Positions 1-9,052 are shown, counted from the stretch's first letter. The stretch is DNA of 64,000 nt from JAABRB01 sp963735025 (GCA_963735025.1 CAVTJG010000009.1:2225282-2289281); one strand, 5' to 3'. Numbers and translations: made by a program. The notes: a model not told the origin generated them from the letters alone.

Positions 1-807
1 ACGGGATCATGCGCATTCGCGCGTTCACCCAGGACGACGGCCACATCTTCTGCACCCCCGCGCAGATCGCGCCCGAAGTCGTCGCGTTCCACGCGCTGGC
101 GCTCAAGGTCTATGCAGACTTCGGGTTCACCGACGTCGCGGTGAAGCTGGCGCTCCGGCCCGACAAGCGGCTCGGGGACGACGACGTGTGGGACCAGTCC
201 GAGGGCGCCCTGCGCGCGGCGCTCGCGAGCTCCGGGGTCGAGTGGGAGGAGCTTCCGGGCGAGGGGGCGTTCTATGGCCCGAAAATCGAGTACCACCTGC
301 GGGACTCGATCGGCCGGTCCTGGCAGCTCGGCACCATGCAGGTGGATTTCATGATGCCGGAGCGCCTGGGTGCCGAGTACGTCGCCGAGGACAACACCCG
401 CAAGGTCCCGGTCATGCTCCACCGGGCGATCGTGGGGTCCATGGAGCGCTTCATCGGCATCCTGATCGAGCACTATGCCGGGGCGCTGCCCCTTTGGCTG
501 GCGCCCATTCAGGCGGTCGTGGCGAACATATCCGAGCATCAGTCCGACTACGCCTCGGAGGTGGCCGCGGCGCTCCGTACGGCCGGGCTTCCGCGTCGCC
601 GTGGATTTGCGGAACGAAAAAATTTCCTATAAAATCCGCGAACATAGCTTGCAGAAGCTGCCCTACCAGGTCGTCGTCGGCGACAAGGAAAAGGCGGCGC
701 AAATGGTGGCCGTGCGGACCCGCACTGGCGAAGATCTCGGGCAGATGAGTCTGGAGGGCTTCGTTGGACGCCTGAAGCGTGAAGGCGTCCCGGGCGGCAC
801 GGCCTGA
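1..807 (+). CDS. thrS: Threonyl-tRNA synthetase, C-terminal part, frameshifted
   Basis: Class II synthetase that charges tRNA-Thr in the cytosol. The window opens inside the gene. The visible part holds the end of the catalytic core (KVPVMLHRAIVGSMERFIG) and the anticodon-binding domain. The reading frame breaks at 585-588: upstream frame gives ...AALRTAG, and the expected continuation FRVAVDLRNEKISYKIREHS appears only after skipping one base in gccgggcttccgc. The stop is TGA at 805-807. ThrRS is essential, so one extra base from sequencing or assembly is the simplest explanation. It heads the thrS-infC-rpmI-rplT-pheST operon. Confidence 0.93.
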
Positions 808-832
808 TTTTTTTAACAACCGGAGAAAAGCC

Positions 833-1501
833 ATCGCACAAAACCTTCGAGACCGCGGACGCGAAACCCGCCCGCACCGGCTGAATGCAGAGATCACGGC
901 CCCCGAGGTACGCCTGGTGGGCGACGAAGGCGAGCAGCACGGCGTCGTGCCGGTTCGCGAGGCACTACGACTCGCGGAAGAGCAGGACGTCGACCTCGTC
1001 GAGATCGCACCGCTCGCCGAGCCTCCCGTATGCAAGTTGATGGACTACGGGAAGTTCAAGTACCGCGAGCAGAAGAAGGCACACGAGGCCAAGCTCAAAC
1101 AGAAGCAGATCCAGGTCAAGGAAGTGAAGTTCCGGCCCCGCACGGAAGAGGGCGACTACAAGATCAAGCTTCGCAATCTGGTCCGGTTCCTCGAAGAAGG
1201 CGACAAGACGAAAGTGACCCTGCGGTTCCGCGGTCGCGAGATGGCGCACCAGGAGTTCGGGTATCGGCTGCTGGAGCGCGTGAAGGCCGATCTCGAGAGC
1301 TACGGCGCCGTCGAGCAGTGGCCGAAGCTCGAAGGTCGCCAGATGGTGATGGTGCTGGCACCCAAGAAGGTCGCGCCGACGAAGGAAGCCAAGCCGAAGG
1401 CGCCCAAAGCGCCCAAGGAACCCAAGGCCGCAAAGGATACGAAGGCCGATGCGACCGAAGAAAAATCGCCGGCCGCTTCGGGTGAGGAGACCGCGAGCTA
1501 G
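833..1501 (+). CDS. infC: Translation initiation factor IF-3
   Basis: Binds the 30S subunit, proofreads initiator tRNA/start codon pairing and prevents premature 50S joining. I place the start at ATC (833-835): it follows a ggag Shine-Dalgarno at 822-825, and the encoded IAQNLRDRGRETRPHRLN matches the usual IF-3 N-terminus. Rare AUU/AUC starts are the family's known autoregulation device. The N-domain has EITAPEVRLVGDEGEQ, the C-domain KEVKFRPRTEEGDY. After about residue 175 there is an unusual Lys/Ala/Pro-rich tail of roughly 45 residues. 222 aa, 25 nt after thrS. Confidence 0.95.
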   Translation: MAQNLRDRGRETRPHRLNAEITAPEVRLVGDEGEQHGVVPVREALRLAEEQDVDLVEIAPLAEPPVCKLMDYGKFKYREQKKAHEAKLKQKQIQVKEVKFRPRTEEGDYKIKLRNLVRFLEEGDKTKVTLRFRGREMAHQEFGYRLLERVKADLESYGAVEQWPKLEGRQMVMVLAPKKVAPTKEAKPKAPKAPKEPKAAKDTKADATEEKSPAASGEETAS

Positions 1502-1516
1502 GTGAGACCTTATTTT

Positions 1517-1592
1517 GTCATCCCCGCGTAAGCGGGGATCCAGCAAGCCTATGTACGGGCTCGGTCTGGATTCCCGCATTTGCGGGAATGAC
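1517..1592. repeat. Paired palindromic intergenic repeat (family A)
   Basis: Two inverted copies of a 27-bp unit (gtcatccccgcgtaagcgg... and its complement with ttcccgcatttgcggg) lie tail to tail between infC and rpmI. Each unit is itself a hairpin, and together they form a larger one. The same family recurs at 22151-22287. It resembles REP-type repeats common in proteobacteria. Confidence 0.8.
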
Positions 1593-1735
1593 GGACTCCT
1601 GCGGAGCATCCCCAGGAGAGCAGGAACGGATCGGGGCCGGCATCGGCGCCGATCCGAAAACAAGTGGTGTCCGAGGTATCAAGCGCCGCACTCCGCGGCC
1701 ACCCGGCGCCAGGCTAGAGAGCAGAAGGAAGAGTC

Positions 1736-1936
1736 ATGCCCAAGATGAAGACGAAGAAAAGCGCGTCCAAGCGCTTTCGCTTCACCGCCACCGGCAAGGT
1801 GAAGCGGAGCAAGGCGTACAAGAGCCACATCCTCACGAAGAAGCCCACCAAGCGCAAGCGTCATCTGCGCGGGACGACGACGGCCAGCGCAACGGACGTC
1901 GCACACGTCCGGGCGATGATGCCGTACGCACGCTAG
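1736..1936 (+). CDS. rpmI: Ribosomal protein bL35
   Basis: Small basic protein of the large ribosomal subunit. 66 aa, the family's usual length, with the typical start MPKMKTKKSASKRF and conserved KSHILTKK. A good Shine-Dalgarno (aggaagag) precedes the ATG. It sits 234 bp after infC, the gap being filled by a palindromic repeat, and 18 bp before rplT. Confidence 0.98.
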   Translation: MPKMKTKKSASKRFRFTATGKVKRSKAYKSHILTKKPTKRKRHLRGTTTASATDVAHVRAMMPYAR

Positions 1937-1954
1937 ACAAGGGGAGAGCACGCC

Positions 1955-2311
1955 ATGCCACGAGTAAAACGCGGCGTCACCGCACGCGCCCGTCACAAGA
2001 AAGTTCTCGACCAGGCCAAGGGTTTCCGCGGCCGCCGGAAGAGCGTCTATCGCGTCGCCAAGCAGGCGGTGATGAAAGCGGGGCAGTACGCCTATCGCGA
2101 TCGCCGCCAGCGCAAGCGCGAGTTTCGCGCCCTCTGGATCGTACGCATCAATGCCGCCGCGCGCGGGATCGGAATGAGCTACAGCGCACTCATCAACGGC
2201 CTCAAGAAAGCCGAGATCGAAGTGGACCGCAAGGTGCTCGCGGATCTCGCGGTGCACGACATCGCGGCGTTCAACAAGATCGCCGAGCAGGCCAAGGCGA
2301 AGCTTCAGTAG
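1955..2311 (+). CDS. rplT: Ribosomal protein bL20
   Basis: Large-subunit assembly protein that binds 23S rRNA. 118 aa, full length, with the hallmark MPRVKRGVTARARHKKVL start, the GFRGRRKSVYR segment and LINGLKKA near the C-terminus. In several bacteria bL20 represses its own rpmI-rplT mRNA; I did not identify the operator here. The ATG follows ggggagag. Confidence 0.98.
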   Translation: MPRVKRGVTARARHKKVLDQAKGFRGRRKSVYRVAKQAVMKAGQYAYRDRRQRKREFRALWIVRINAAARGIGMSYSALINGLKKAEIEVDRKVLADLAVHDIAAFNKIAEQAKAKLQ

Positions 2312-2349
2312 CGAATCGGGTGGTGCGGTAGACGGGGCGAAGGACGAAC

Positions 2350-2453
2350 CACCCCGTCACGCTGCGCGTGCCACCCCTCCTTGAAAAGGAGGGGATACGG
2401 GAATCATCCCCTCCTCGTTGAGGAGGGGTGCCGCAAAAGGCGGCGGGGTGGTG
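2350..2453. repeat. Intergenic repeat with paired hairpins (family B)
   Basis: Contains the arms ccacccctccttgaaaagg and ctcctcgttgaggagggg, then the trailer gccgcaaaaggcggcgggg. The trailer and arms recur at 22338-22378 and 24427-24552. It separates rplT from pheS, so pheS may depend on readthrough or on its own promoter. Confidence 0.75.
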
Positions 2454-2486
2454 CCGAAGCCCCATTCACCATTCGCGATTTACACC

Positions 2487-3557
2487 ATGCAAGATCTCGA
2501 CAAGATCGTCAGCGAAGCGGCCGCTGCCTTCGACGTAGCGCAGGATTCCGCTGCGCTCGAGCAGGTGAAGGCGCGCTACCTCGGCAAGCAGGGTGCGCTC
2601 GCCGATTTGCGAAAGGGCCTGGCGGGCCTCGCGCCAGAAGAGCGGCGCGAGGCCGGCGCGCGCTTCAACGATGCCAAGGACCGGATCGAGGCCGCGCTCG
2701 CCGAGCGCCGTCAGGCGCTGGCGGCCGCGTTGCTCGATGCACGTCTCGCCGGGGAGTCGCTCGACGTCACGCTGCCCGGCCGCGGCCTTGCGCGCGGCGG
2801 CCTGCATCCGGCATCGCGCACGCTCGAGCGGATCGAGCGGCTCTTCCGCTCGATCGGATTCGACGTCGCGGACGGCCCCGAGATCGAGACCGACTTCTAC
2901 AACTTCACCGCGCTCAACACGCCCGAGGATCATCCGGCGCGCTCGATGCACGACACCTTTTATGTGAAGGGCCATCAGTCGGGTGAAAAGACACCGCCGC
3001 TCCTCCTGCGCACGCACACCTCGCCCATCCAGATCCGCTACATGCAGGCGCACGTCGCGCGCTTCAGGAACGTGCCGACGATGCCCGAGATCCGAATCAT
3101 CGCGCCGGGGCGCGTCTACCGTGTGGATTCGGACGCGACGCACTCGCCGATGTTTCACCAGGTCGAAGGGCTGTGGATCGGCGAGGACGTGAGCTTCGCC
3201 GATCTGAAGGGCGTGCTGACAGATTTTCTGCAGAAGTTCTACGAAGACGAGACGGTGCGCACCCGTTTTCGTCCGTCGTTCTTCCCGTTCACGGAGCCCT
3301 CCGCGGAAGTGGACATGACGTGCGTGTTCTGCCACGGCTCCGGGTGTCGCGTGTGCAGTCACACCGGCTGGCTCGAAGTTGCCGGCAGCGGACAGGTCCA
3401 CCCCAACGTCCTCAAGCACTGCGGCCTCGATCCGGAGCGCTACATCGGCTTCGCGTTCGGCATGGGGCCAGACCGCATGACGATGCTCCGCTACGGCATA
3501 AACGACCTGCGCCTTTTCTACGAGGGCGATCTCAGGTTCCTGCAGCAGTTCGTCTGA
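2487..3557 (+). CDS. pheS: Phenylalanyl-tRNA synthetase alpha subunit
   Basis: Catalytic subunit of the (alpha-beta)2 enzyme that charges tRNA-Phe. 356 aa. An N-terminal coiled coil (about residues 1-90) precedes the class II core: motif 1 region HPASRTLERIERLFRSIGF, motif 2 with FHQVEGLWIGEDV, motif 3 GFAFGMGPDRMTMLRYG. I start it at ATG 2487 (MQDLDKIV), which fits the family; the frame is open upstream but runs into the repeat. No Shine-Dalgarno is visible. One base separates its stop from pheT. Confidence 0.96.
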   Translation: MQDLDKIVSEAAAAFDVAQDSAALEQVKARYLGKQGALADLRKGLAGLAPEERREAGARFNDAKDRIEAALAERRQALAAALLDARLAGESLDVTLPGRGLARGGLHPASRTLERIERLFRSIGFDVADGPEIETDFYNFTALNTPEDHPARSMHDTFYVKGHQSGEKTPPLLLRTHTSPIQIRYMQAHVARFRNVPTMPEIRIIAPGRVYRVDSDATHSPMFHQVEGLWIGEDVSFADLKGVLTDFLQKFYEDETVRTRFRPSFFPFTEPSAEVDMTCVFCHGSGCRVCSHTGWLEVAGSGQVHPNVLKHCGLDPERYIGFAFGMGPDRMTMLRYGINDLRLFYEGDLRFLQQFV

Positions 3558-3558
3558 C

Positions 3559-5961
3559 ATGAGATTCCCGGAATCCTGGCTGCGCACGCTGGTCGATCCG
3601 CCGCTCTCCACGAAGGAGCTCGCGACGACGCTCACGATGGCGGGACTCGAAGTCGAGTCGCTCGAGCCCGTCGCGCCGCCATTCGCGAAAGTCGTCGTCG
3701 CGCAGGTGCTCGATGTCACCAAGCACCCGAACGCCGACAAGCTCTCGCTCTGCCAGGTCGATGCGGGGCAGGGCAGTCCGCTATCGATCGTGTGCGGGGC
3801 CCCGAACGTGAAGGCCGGCATGAAGGTGCCCTGCGCGCTCGTCGGGGCCGAGCTCTCCGGCGGAGTGAAGATCAAGCAGGCGAAGGTGCGAGGCGTCGAA
3901 TCGAACGGCATGCTCTGCTCGGCGCGCGAGCTCGGTCTCTCCGACGAGCACGCCGGTATCCTCGAGTTGCCGGGCGACGCCAAGGTCGGCGAAGACTTCC
4001 GCAAATATGCTCGCCTTGACGATCAGTTGTTCACGCTCAAGCTGACGCCCAACCGGGGCGACTGCTTGTCGCTGCTCGGCATTGCGCGGGAAGTCTCGTG
4101 CCTCACCGGCGCGGCGCTGCGCGAGCCGAAACACCATCCGGTCAAGAACGCGATCGACGACGTTCGCTCGATCCAGCTCGCGAATCCGGAAGGGTGCCCG
4201 CGCTATTGCGGCAGAATCATCCGTGGGGTGAATGCGCGCGCGGCGACGCCCGCGTGGATGATCGAGCGCCTCGAGCGCGCGGGGTTGCGCTCGATCAGCG
4301 CCATCGTCGACGTGACCAATTACGTGATGCTCGAGATCGGTCAGCCGCTGCACGCGTTCGACAACGCCAAGCTCGAAGGCGCGGTGATCGTGCGCTGGGC
4401 GAAGCCCGGCGAGAAGCTCGTGCTGATCAACGGCAAGGAGCACGTGCTCGACCCCGACATCCTGATGATCGCCGATGAGCGCAAGGCGCTCGCCCTCGGC
4501 GGCATCATGGGCGGTCTCGAGAGCGAGATCTCGCTCGACACCACGGACGTGTTCCTGGAGGCCGCGTTCTTCAGTCCGGGCGCGATTGCCGGCCGGCCGC
4601 GCCGGCTGAACATGACGAGCGACGCGTCCTATCGCTTCGAGCGCGGCGTGGACCCCGAGGTGGCGGTGCGCGGAATGGAGCGTGCCACCGAGCTCGTCCT
4701 CGCGATCTGCGGCGGGAGCGCCGGGCCGATCAGCGAGGCGCGCGACGTCGCGCACCTGCCGGCGCGCAAACCCGTGACGCTGCGCACCGGCCGCGCCGCA
4801 AAGCTGCTCGGCGTGCGGCTCGGCGCCGAGGACATCGCGCGCATCCTCGACCAGCTCAAGCTTTCTTTCGAGCGTCATGTCGACGAGTTCAGTGTTACGC
4901 CGCCCTCGCACCGCTTCGACATCGAGATCGAGGAAGACCTCGTCGAGGAAGTTGCGCGCGTGCACGGGTACGACAACATTCCCACACGTCCGCCGACCGC
5001 GCCGACCGAGATGCTGCCGCAGCGCGAGGAGGAGCGCTCGCACTGGCAGCTCAAGCACGTCCTGTGCGATCGCGAGTACTTCGAAGTCATCAACTACAGC
5101 TTCGTCGATGCCGCCTGGGAAGCCGATTTTGCCGGCAATACGGATCCGATCCGTCTCGAGAATCCGATCGCCGAGCAGATGGGTGTGATGCGCTCATCGC
5201 TGATCGGCGGACTGGTCGCGACCCTGCGCCACAACCTCGCGCGCAAGGTCGACCGGGTGCGCGTGTTCGAGAGCGGGCGCGCGTTCCTGCGCACCGACGC
5301 GGCGCCGGACGAGCGGCGTCCGGATTACGCGGTCAAGGGCTACCGACAGCCGCGCCGGATCGCCGGACTCGCTTACGGCCTTGCGCTCGACGAGCAGTGG
5401 GGCGAGGCGGCGCGGCCGGTCGACTTCTTCGACGTGAAGGGCGACGTGGAGGCATTGATTGCGCCGCAGCGCGCCGAATTCGTGAAGGCGACGCATCCGG
5501 CCCTGCATCCGGGGCGTTCCGCCCGCGTCGAACTGGCGGGCAAAGCCATCGGCTGGATCGGCGAAATCCACCCCCGCTGGCAGCAGCAATACGAGCTTGC
5601 CGCCCCAGCGGTGGTCTTCGAGCTCGATCTGGATCCCCTGCTGGTGGTGGGACTGCCGAAATACCGCGAGGTCTCCCGGTTTCCGGCGGTCGTCCGCGAC
5701 CTCGCAGTGGTGGTGGATGAAACGGCCCCGGCCAGAGTCCTCCTGGCCGCCCTGTTCGCGGATCGTCCACCCATCGTTCAGGATGTGAAATTGTTCGATA
5801 TTTACCGAGGTTCCGGTGTGGAAAAAGGCCGAAAAAGCCTTGCGTTCCGGGTAGTTATGCAAGATACTGCCCGGACACTCACCGACGGTGAGGTAGACGC
5901 CGCAATGGCCCGCCTGACCGAGATTTTGGCCAGCCGGTACGGCGCAAAATTAAGGTCCTAG
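3559..5961 (+). CDS. pheT: Phenylalanyl-tRNA synthetase beta subunit
   Basis: 800 aa partner of PheS; binds tRNA and edits mischarged Tyr-tRNA. Domains in order: N-terminal OB/tRNA-binding domain (HPNADKLSLCQVDAG at about 55-70), B3/B4 editing region (about 210-400, including DVTNYVMLEIGQPLHAFD), B5, the degenerate class II core, and the C-terminal ferredoxin-fold anticodon-binding domain (KYREVSRFPAVVRDLAVVV). Full length. It is followed 9 bp later by ihfA, an arrangement conserved in beta- and gammaproteobacteria. Confidence 0.97.
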   Translation: MRFPESWLRTLVDPPLSTKELATTLTMAGLEVESLEPVAPPFAKVVVAQVLDVTKHPNADKLSLCQVDAGQGSPLSIVCGAPNVKAGMKVPCALVGAELSGGVKIKQAKVRGVESNGMLCSARELGLSDEHAGILELPGDAKVGEDFRKYARLDDQLFTLKLTPNRGDCLSLLGIAREVSCLTGAALREPKHHPVKNAIDDVRSIQLANPEGCPRYCGRIIRGVNARAATPAWMIERLERAGLRSISAIVDVTNYVMLEIGQPLHAFDNAKLEGAVIVRWAKPGEKLVLINGKEHVLDPDILMIADERKALALGGIMGGLESEISLDTTDVFLEAAFFSPGAIAGRPRRLNMTSDASYRFERGVDPEVAVRGMERATELVLAICGGSAGPISEARDVAHLPARKPVTLRTGRAAKLLGVRLGAEDIARILDQLKLSFERHVDEFSVTPPSHRFDIEIEEDLVEEVARVHGYDNIPTRPPTAPTEMLPQREEERSHWQLKHVLCDREYFEVINYSFVDAAWEADFAGNTDPIRLENPIAEQMGVMRSSLIGGLVATLRHNLARKVDRVRVFESGRAFLRTDAAPDERRPDYAVKGYRQPRRIAGLAYGLALDEQWGEAARPVDFFDVKGDVEALIAPQRAEFVKATHPALHPGRSARVELAGKAIGWIGEIHPRWQQQYELAAPAVVFELDLDPLLVVGLPKYREVSRFPAVVRDLAVVVDETAPARVLLAALFADRPPIVQDVKLFDIYRGSGVEKGRKSLAFRVVMQDTARTLTDGEVDAAMARLTEILASRYGAKLRS

Positions 5962-5970
5962 GGAGAAGCG

Positions 5971-6285
5971 ATGACGCTCACTAAGGCGGAGCTCGCCGAC
6001 ATGCTCTTTGAGAAAGTCGGCCTCAACAAGCGTGAGGCCAAGGACATGGTCGAGGCCTTCTTCGAGGAAATCCGGGTCGCGCTCGAGAACGGCGAAAGCG
6101 TGAAGCTCTCCGGATTCGGCAATTTCCAGCTGCGCGACAAGCCCCAGCGCCCCGGCCGGAATCCCAAGACCGGCGAGGAAATCCCCATCACGGCGCGGCG
6201 GGTCGTCACTTTCCACGCCAGCCAGAAGCTCAAAGCCCTCGTCGAAGAGGCTCACGGTGGAAGCGGGCAAGAGCAGCAAGGTTAG
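5971..6285 (+). CDS. ihfA: Integration host factor alpha subunit
   Basis: Nucleoid-associated DNA-bending protein of the HU/IHF family; pairs with IhfB. 104 aa. The DNA-intercalating arm is present (RPGRNPKTGEEIPI, with the Pro that wedges DNA), as is the FGNFQLRDK signature. The Shine-Dalgarno is tagggag. Placement directly after pheT supports alpha rather than beta or HU. The end overlaps the next gene by 29 nt. Confidence 0.96.
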   Translation: MTLTKAELADMLFEKVGLNKREAKDMVEAFFEEIRVALENGESVKLSGFGNFQLRDKPQRPGRNPKTGEEIPITARRVVTFHASQKLKALVEEAHGGSGQEQQG

Positions 6286-6679
6286 CCTTCCGCCGATCCC
6301 GGCGAAGCGCTACTTCACCATCGGCGAAGTAAGCGAGCTTTGCGGCGTCAAGCCGCACGTGCTGCGCTACTGGGAGCAGGAATTCACCCAGCTGAAGCCG
6401 GTCAAGCGGCGCGGCAACCGCCGCTATTACCAGCACCACGAAGTGCTCCTCATTCGCCGCATCCGCGAGCTGCTATACGAGCAGGGCTTCACCATCAGCG
6501 GCGCGCGCAACCGCCTCGACGAGCAGGCGCGCGAGAAGCATCGCGCCCGCGAAGAGAATGGTGTTACGAACGGCGTCGGGTCTTCCGCGGCGGGCGCCAC
6601 GCTCACGGCGGGCGGCAGCGTCGACTACACGAAGATCCGCCGCGAGCTGGAAGACGTTCTCGAGCTGCTCGAAGGCTGA
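6257..6679 (+). CDS. MerR-family transcriptional regulator
   Basis: 140 aa, started at GTG 6257 inside ihfA. The winged HTH is at about residues 18-85: YFTIGEVSELCGVKPHVLRYWE and RRGNRRYYQHHEV, the classic MerR pattern. No metal-binding Cys cluster is present; the C-terminus is a Gly/Ala linker then an acidic helix RRELEDVLELLEG. This is the conserved MerR gene that follows ihfA in betaproteobacteria. Its target is unknown. Confidence 0.9.
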   Translation: MEAGKSSKVSLPPIPAKRYFTIGEVSELCGVKPHVLRYWEQEFTQLKPVKRRGNRRYYQHHEVLLIRRIRELLYEQGFTISGARNRLDEQAREKHRAREENGVTNGVGSSAAGATLTAGGSVDYTKIRRELEDVLELLEG

Positions 6680-6752
6680 CGGGCTCGTTTCGTCGGCAAC
6701 CGCATTCGGACGACATCACTCCGACTTCTCCGATCAGAGCCAGCGCCCAGGC

Positions 6753-7772
6753 TCACCGCCGCTGCGCGAGCGAATGGCGGCGGAAGAACTGCCAGATCTC
6801 CACGTTCGCGTCGATCACATCGGTGGGCGGCCCGAGGAGACCGTACGCGTAGACTCGCATCGTTCCGGGCCACGCATGACCCGCGCCCGAGAGTCGCCAA
6901 TGCACGATGTCCGTGCCGCGGCGGCACGGCGACCATTCCAGCCTGACGGCCGAGTGATCCGCGGAAGGGGAACCCTTCCGGCCATACCGTCGTTCAACGT
7001 TCACCGGTCGGGCAGGGCATCCCATGAATCCGCGCCAAAGCGCGAGCGTGTCGGTAACTGACGCATGCGTGGAGCGTGACTCCGCCGGGGAGAACGGCGG
7101 TCCGAGTCCGCCCGCGTAGCGCGTCAGCGGATCATCCACGCTGTGGATGTGCAGGATCGAAATCGGGGCCCGCGGCGAAAACGTCGTGAGCGCCATCGCT
7201 CCCGCAACGGGCGCGATCGCGGCGAAGCGCTCGGGCGCCTCGGCGGCAAGCCGGTAGGTCAACATTGCGCCGTTCGAGAGTCCGGTCGCGTACACGCGTG
7301 CCGGGTCCACCATGATGTGCTTCGGCAGGTCATCCAGCAGCGCGAGCACGAAACCGACGTCGTCCACGCGGCTAATCTGCGCCGGTCCGCAGCAGGCCCC
7401 GGCGTTCCATGTGAGCAGCCGGTCTGGAAACGGGCCGGTGCCATTCGGATAGACGACCACGAATCCCTCACGATCGGCCAGCCGGTCCATGCCCACGTAG
7501 CGCTGATAGCTGCGGGCGTCGTCGCTTGCGCCGTGGAAGTTCAGTATGACCGGGAGCGGATGCCCCTGTGCCGCCTGAGGCGGGACGTGCACGATCGCGC
7601 TGCGCTGCCGGCCATCGTGCGTCATGCGAAGCACATGATCGCCGGCAGCGAGCGCGGCTGCGGCGGCATCTCCCGCTGTCAGCGCGGCGGCAATGGCGAA
7701 CGCGCGCGCCGTCGATCGCAGAACGGAACGGGACAGAAGCTCGCGAAGCGACGTGTGGGCGAACGGGGACAT
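6753..7772 (-). CDS. Secreted PHB-depolymerase/feruloyl-esterase family hydrolase (LpqC-like)
   Basis: 339 aa alpha/beta hydrolase of the LpqC/CE1-like esterase family, probably exported: the first ~45 residues hold a basic stretch then an Ala-rich hydrophobic segment. The visible triad is a serine in GLSNG (about residue 168), an aspartate in HSVDDP and a histidine in GAGHAWPG. The oxyanion region is ILNFHGASDD. The substrate cannot be told from sequence; polyesters and aryl esters are both known for the family. Monocistronic, convergent with the merR gene. Confidence 0.85.
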   Translation of the reverse strand: MSPFAHTSLRELLSRSVLRSTARAFAIAAALTAGDAAAAALAAGDHVLRMTHDGRQRSAIVHVPPQAAQGHPLPVILNFHGASDDARSYQRYVGMDRLADREGFVVVYPNGTGPFPDRLLTWNAGACCGPAQISRVDDVGFVLALLDDLPKHIMVDPARVYATGLSNGAMLTYRLAAEAPERFAAIAPVAGAMALTTFSPRAPISILHIHSVDDPLTRYAGGLGPPFSPAESRSTHASVTDTLALWRGFMGCPARPVNVERRYGRKGSPSADHSAVRLEWSPCRRGTDIVHWRLSGAGHAWPGTMRVYAYGLLGPPTDVIDANVEIWQFFRRHSLAQRR

Positions 7773-7884
7773 CTTGCCCCGGGGACGATACAGGAGCCCG
7801 GCCGATCAGGCGTCGTTCGAATCGCGATGCCGGTTGTGCCCCGCTAACTTGGCGTCGCACGGTCCGGTCGTCCCGGAATCCCTC

Positions 7885-7890
7885 TATAAT
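7885..7890 (+). promoter_or_regulatory. -10 box of the tRNA-Pro promoter
   Basis: A perfect tataat ends 12 nt before the tRNA. The -35 region at the right distance is poor, so the strength rests on the -10. Nothing else in this gap needs a promoter on this strand. Confidence 0.65.
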
Positions 7891-7902
7891 CGTCGTCGCG
7901 GT

Positions 7903-7979
7903 CGGGGCGTAGCGCAGCCTGGTAGCGCACCTGCCTGGGGGGCAGGGGGTCGAGTGTTCGAATCACTTCGCCCCGACCA
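7903..7979 (+). tRNA. tRNA-Pro (anticodon GGG)
   Basis: 77 nt cloverleaf. Acceptor stem cggggcg/cgccccg, D arm gcgc...gcgc, anticodon stem cctgc/gcagg around loop ctggggg (anticodon GGG), T arm gagtg-ttcgaat-cactt, and an encoded CCA. It reads proline codon CCC. Confidence 0.97.
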
Positions 7980-8020
7980 AAATCCAATTCCTCGCCGGCA
8001 ATTCCTCGCCGGCAATGTCG

Positions 8021-9052
8021 CTACGCGCCGAAGGTGAAGCGGCTGCCGAGGTTGTTCGCCACGACCCGGTCGGGCATGCGATGGCGCATGGCCTCGATGA
8101 AGTTCGTGCCGGTGCAATGCATGGGCAGAATGGCGTCCGGATTCAGGGCCGCGAGCTCATCGACGGTGTGGTTGATGTACTCGAGGGGCGCCACGCCGAG
8201 ATGGAATCCGCCGATCACGGCGTGCAGCTTCGGGGTATTCGATACCTTCATCGCCGTTCTCACGGTATTCACGATCCCGGTGTGACCGCAGGACGAGATC
8301 ACGACGAGACCGCGACCCTTCACGATGAAGCAGGTGCCCAGCTCGTCCTGATGCTCATCCAGCACCAGCGTTCCTTGCTGCTCCGCATCGGTGAAATGCT
8401 CGGCGCGTACCTTCGTGCCGCCAGTGACGTTCTCGAACGACGTCCGCTCGATCTGCCCGGTGGTGAACGGTCCTTCGAGCGCCATTGGCGTGGCGCAGCA
8501 CGTCGGCACGACGTTCTGTGCGGTCAGCGCCGTGCGGTCGAGCGCACCCCAGGAGACCACTTCGCCCGTGCCGCTTTTTGGCATCCCGTCGTTGTTGCGC
8601 TTCGGCAGCCATTTTTCGCGGAAGATGGTTTCGCCGCCGACGTAAAGTGCAAGGTCGTCGCGCATGCTTGGGCGATGCTGGTTCACGAAGCCGACCAGGC
8701 CGCCGTAATGATCGCGGTGGCCATGACTCAGGATCAGCCCGTTGATCTTTCCGGGATCGATGCCGAGCAGGTCGACGTTGCGATTGATGATCTCCGGCGT
8801 GTATCCGAAATCCAGCAGATATTGCGTCTTGGCACCGCGGTATTCGGATTCGAGATGAAGTGACAGGCCCCACTCGCCGGCGAGCGTGGTCATCTGGCGA
8901 CCGCGAATCTCGCCGGCGTGCTCGATGCCGACGGCGCGGTGCGTCGCCTTCGGAAGGAAGCGCTCGTAATGCGAGTCGACCACGACGCGAACCGAAAGGC
9001 TGTCCACGACCGGCGGCGTGAAGGGCACCCGCGTATCCAGGTTCGAGCTCAT
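8021..9052 (-). CDS. MBL-fold metallohydrolase (COG1237 type)
   Basis: 343 aa. The metal site motif HGHRDHYGG lies at about residue 110; further ligands are likely the His in SSCGHTGIVN and in LPMHCTGTN. This pattern and length match the group named after 7,8-dihydropterin-6-yl-methyl... phosphate synthase (COG1237); members outside archaea are mostly uncharacterised. There is no signal peptide, so it is cytosolic. It stands alone next to tRNA-Pro. Confidence 0.85.
   Translation of the reverse strand: MSSNLDTRVPFTPPVVDSLSVRVVVDSHYERFLPKATHRAVGIEHAGEIRGRQMTTLAGEWGLSLHLESEYRGAKTQYLLDFGYTPEIINRNVDLLGIDPGKINGLILSHGHRDHYGGLVGFVNQHRPSMRDDLALYVGGETIFREKWLPKRNNDGMPKSGTGEVVSWGALDRTALTAQNVVPTCCATPMALEGPFTTGQIERTSFENVTGGTKVRAEHFTDAEQQGTLVLDEHQDELGTCFIVKGRGLVVISSCGHTGIVNTVRTAMKVSNTPKLHAVIGGFHLGVAPLEYINHTVDELAALNPDAILPMHCTGTNFIEAMRHRMPDRVVANNLGSRFTFGA

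Noticed and set aside
2466..4004. 512-codon open frame on the minus strand
   Set aside because: Antisense to pheS and pheT, whose proteins are unmistakable. Long shadow frames are expected at this GC content.
7143..7847. 234-codon plus-strand frame
   Set aside because: Shadow of the esterase gene on the other strand.
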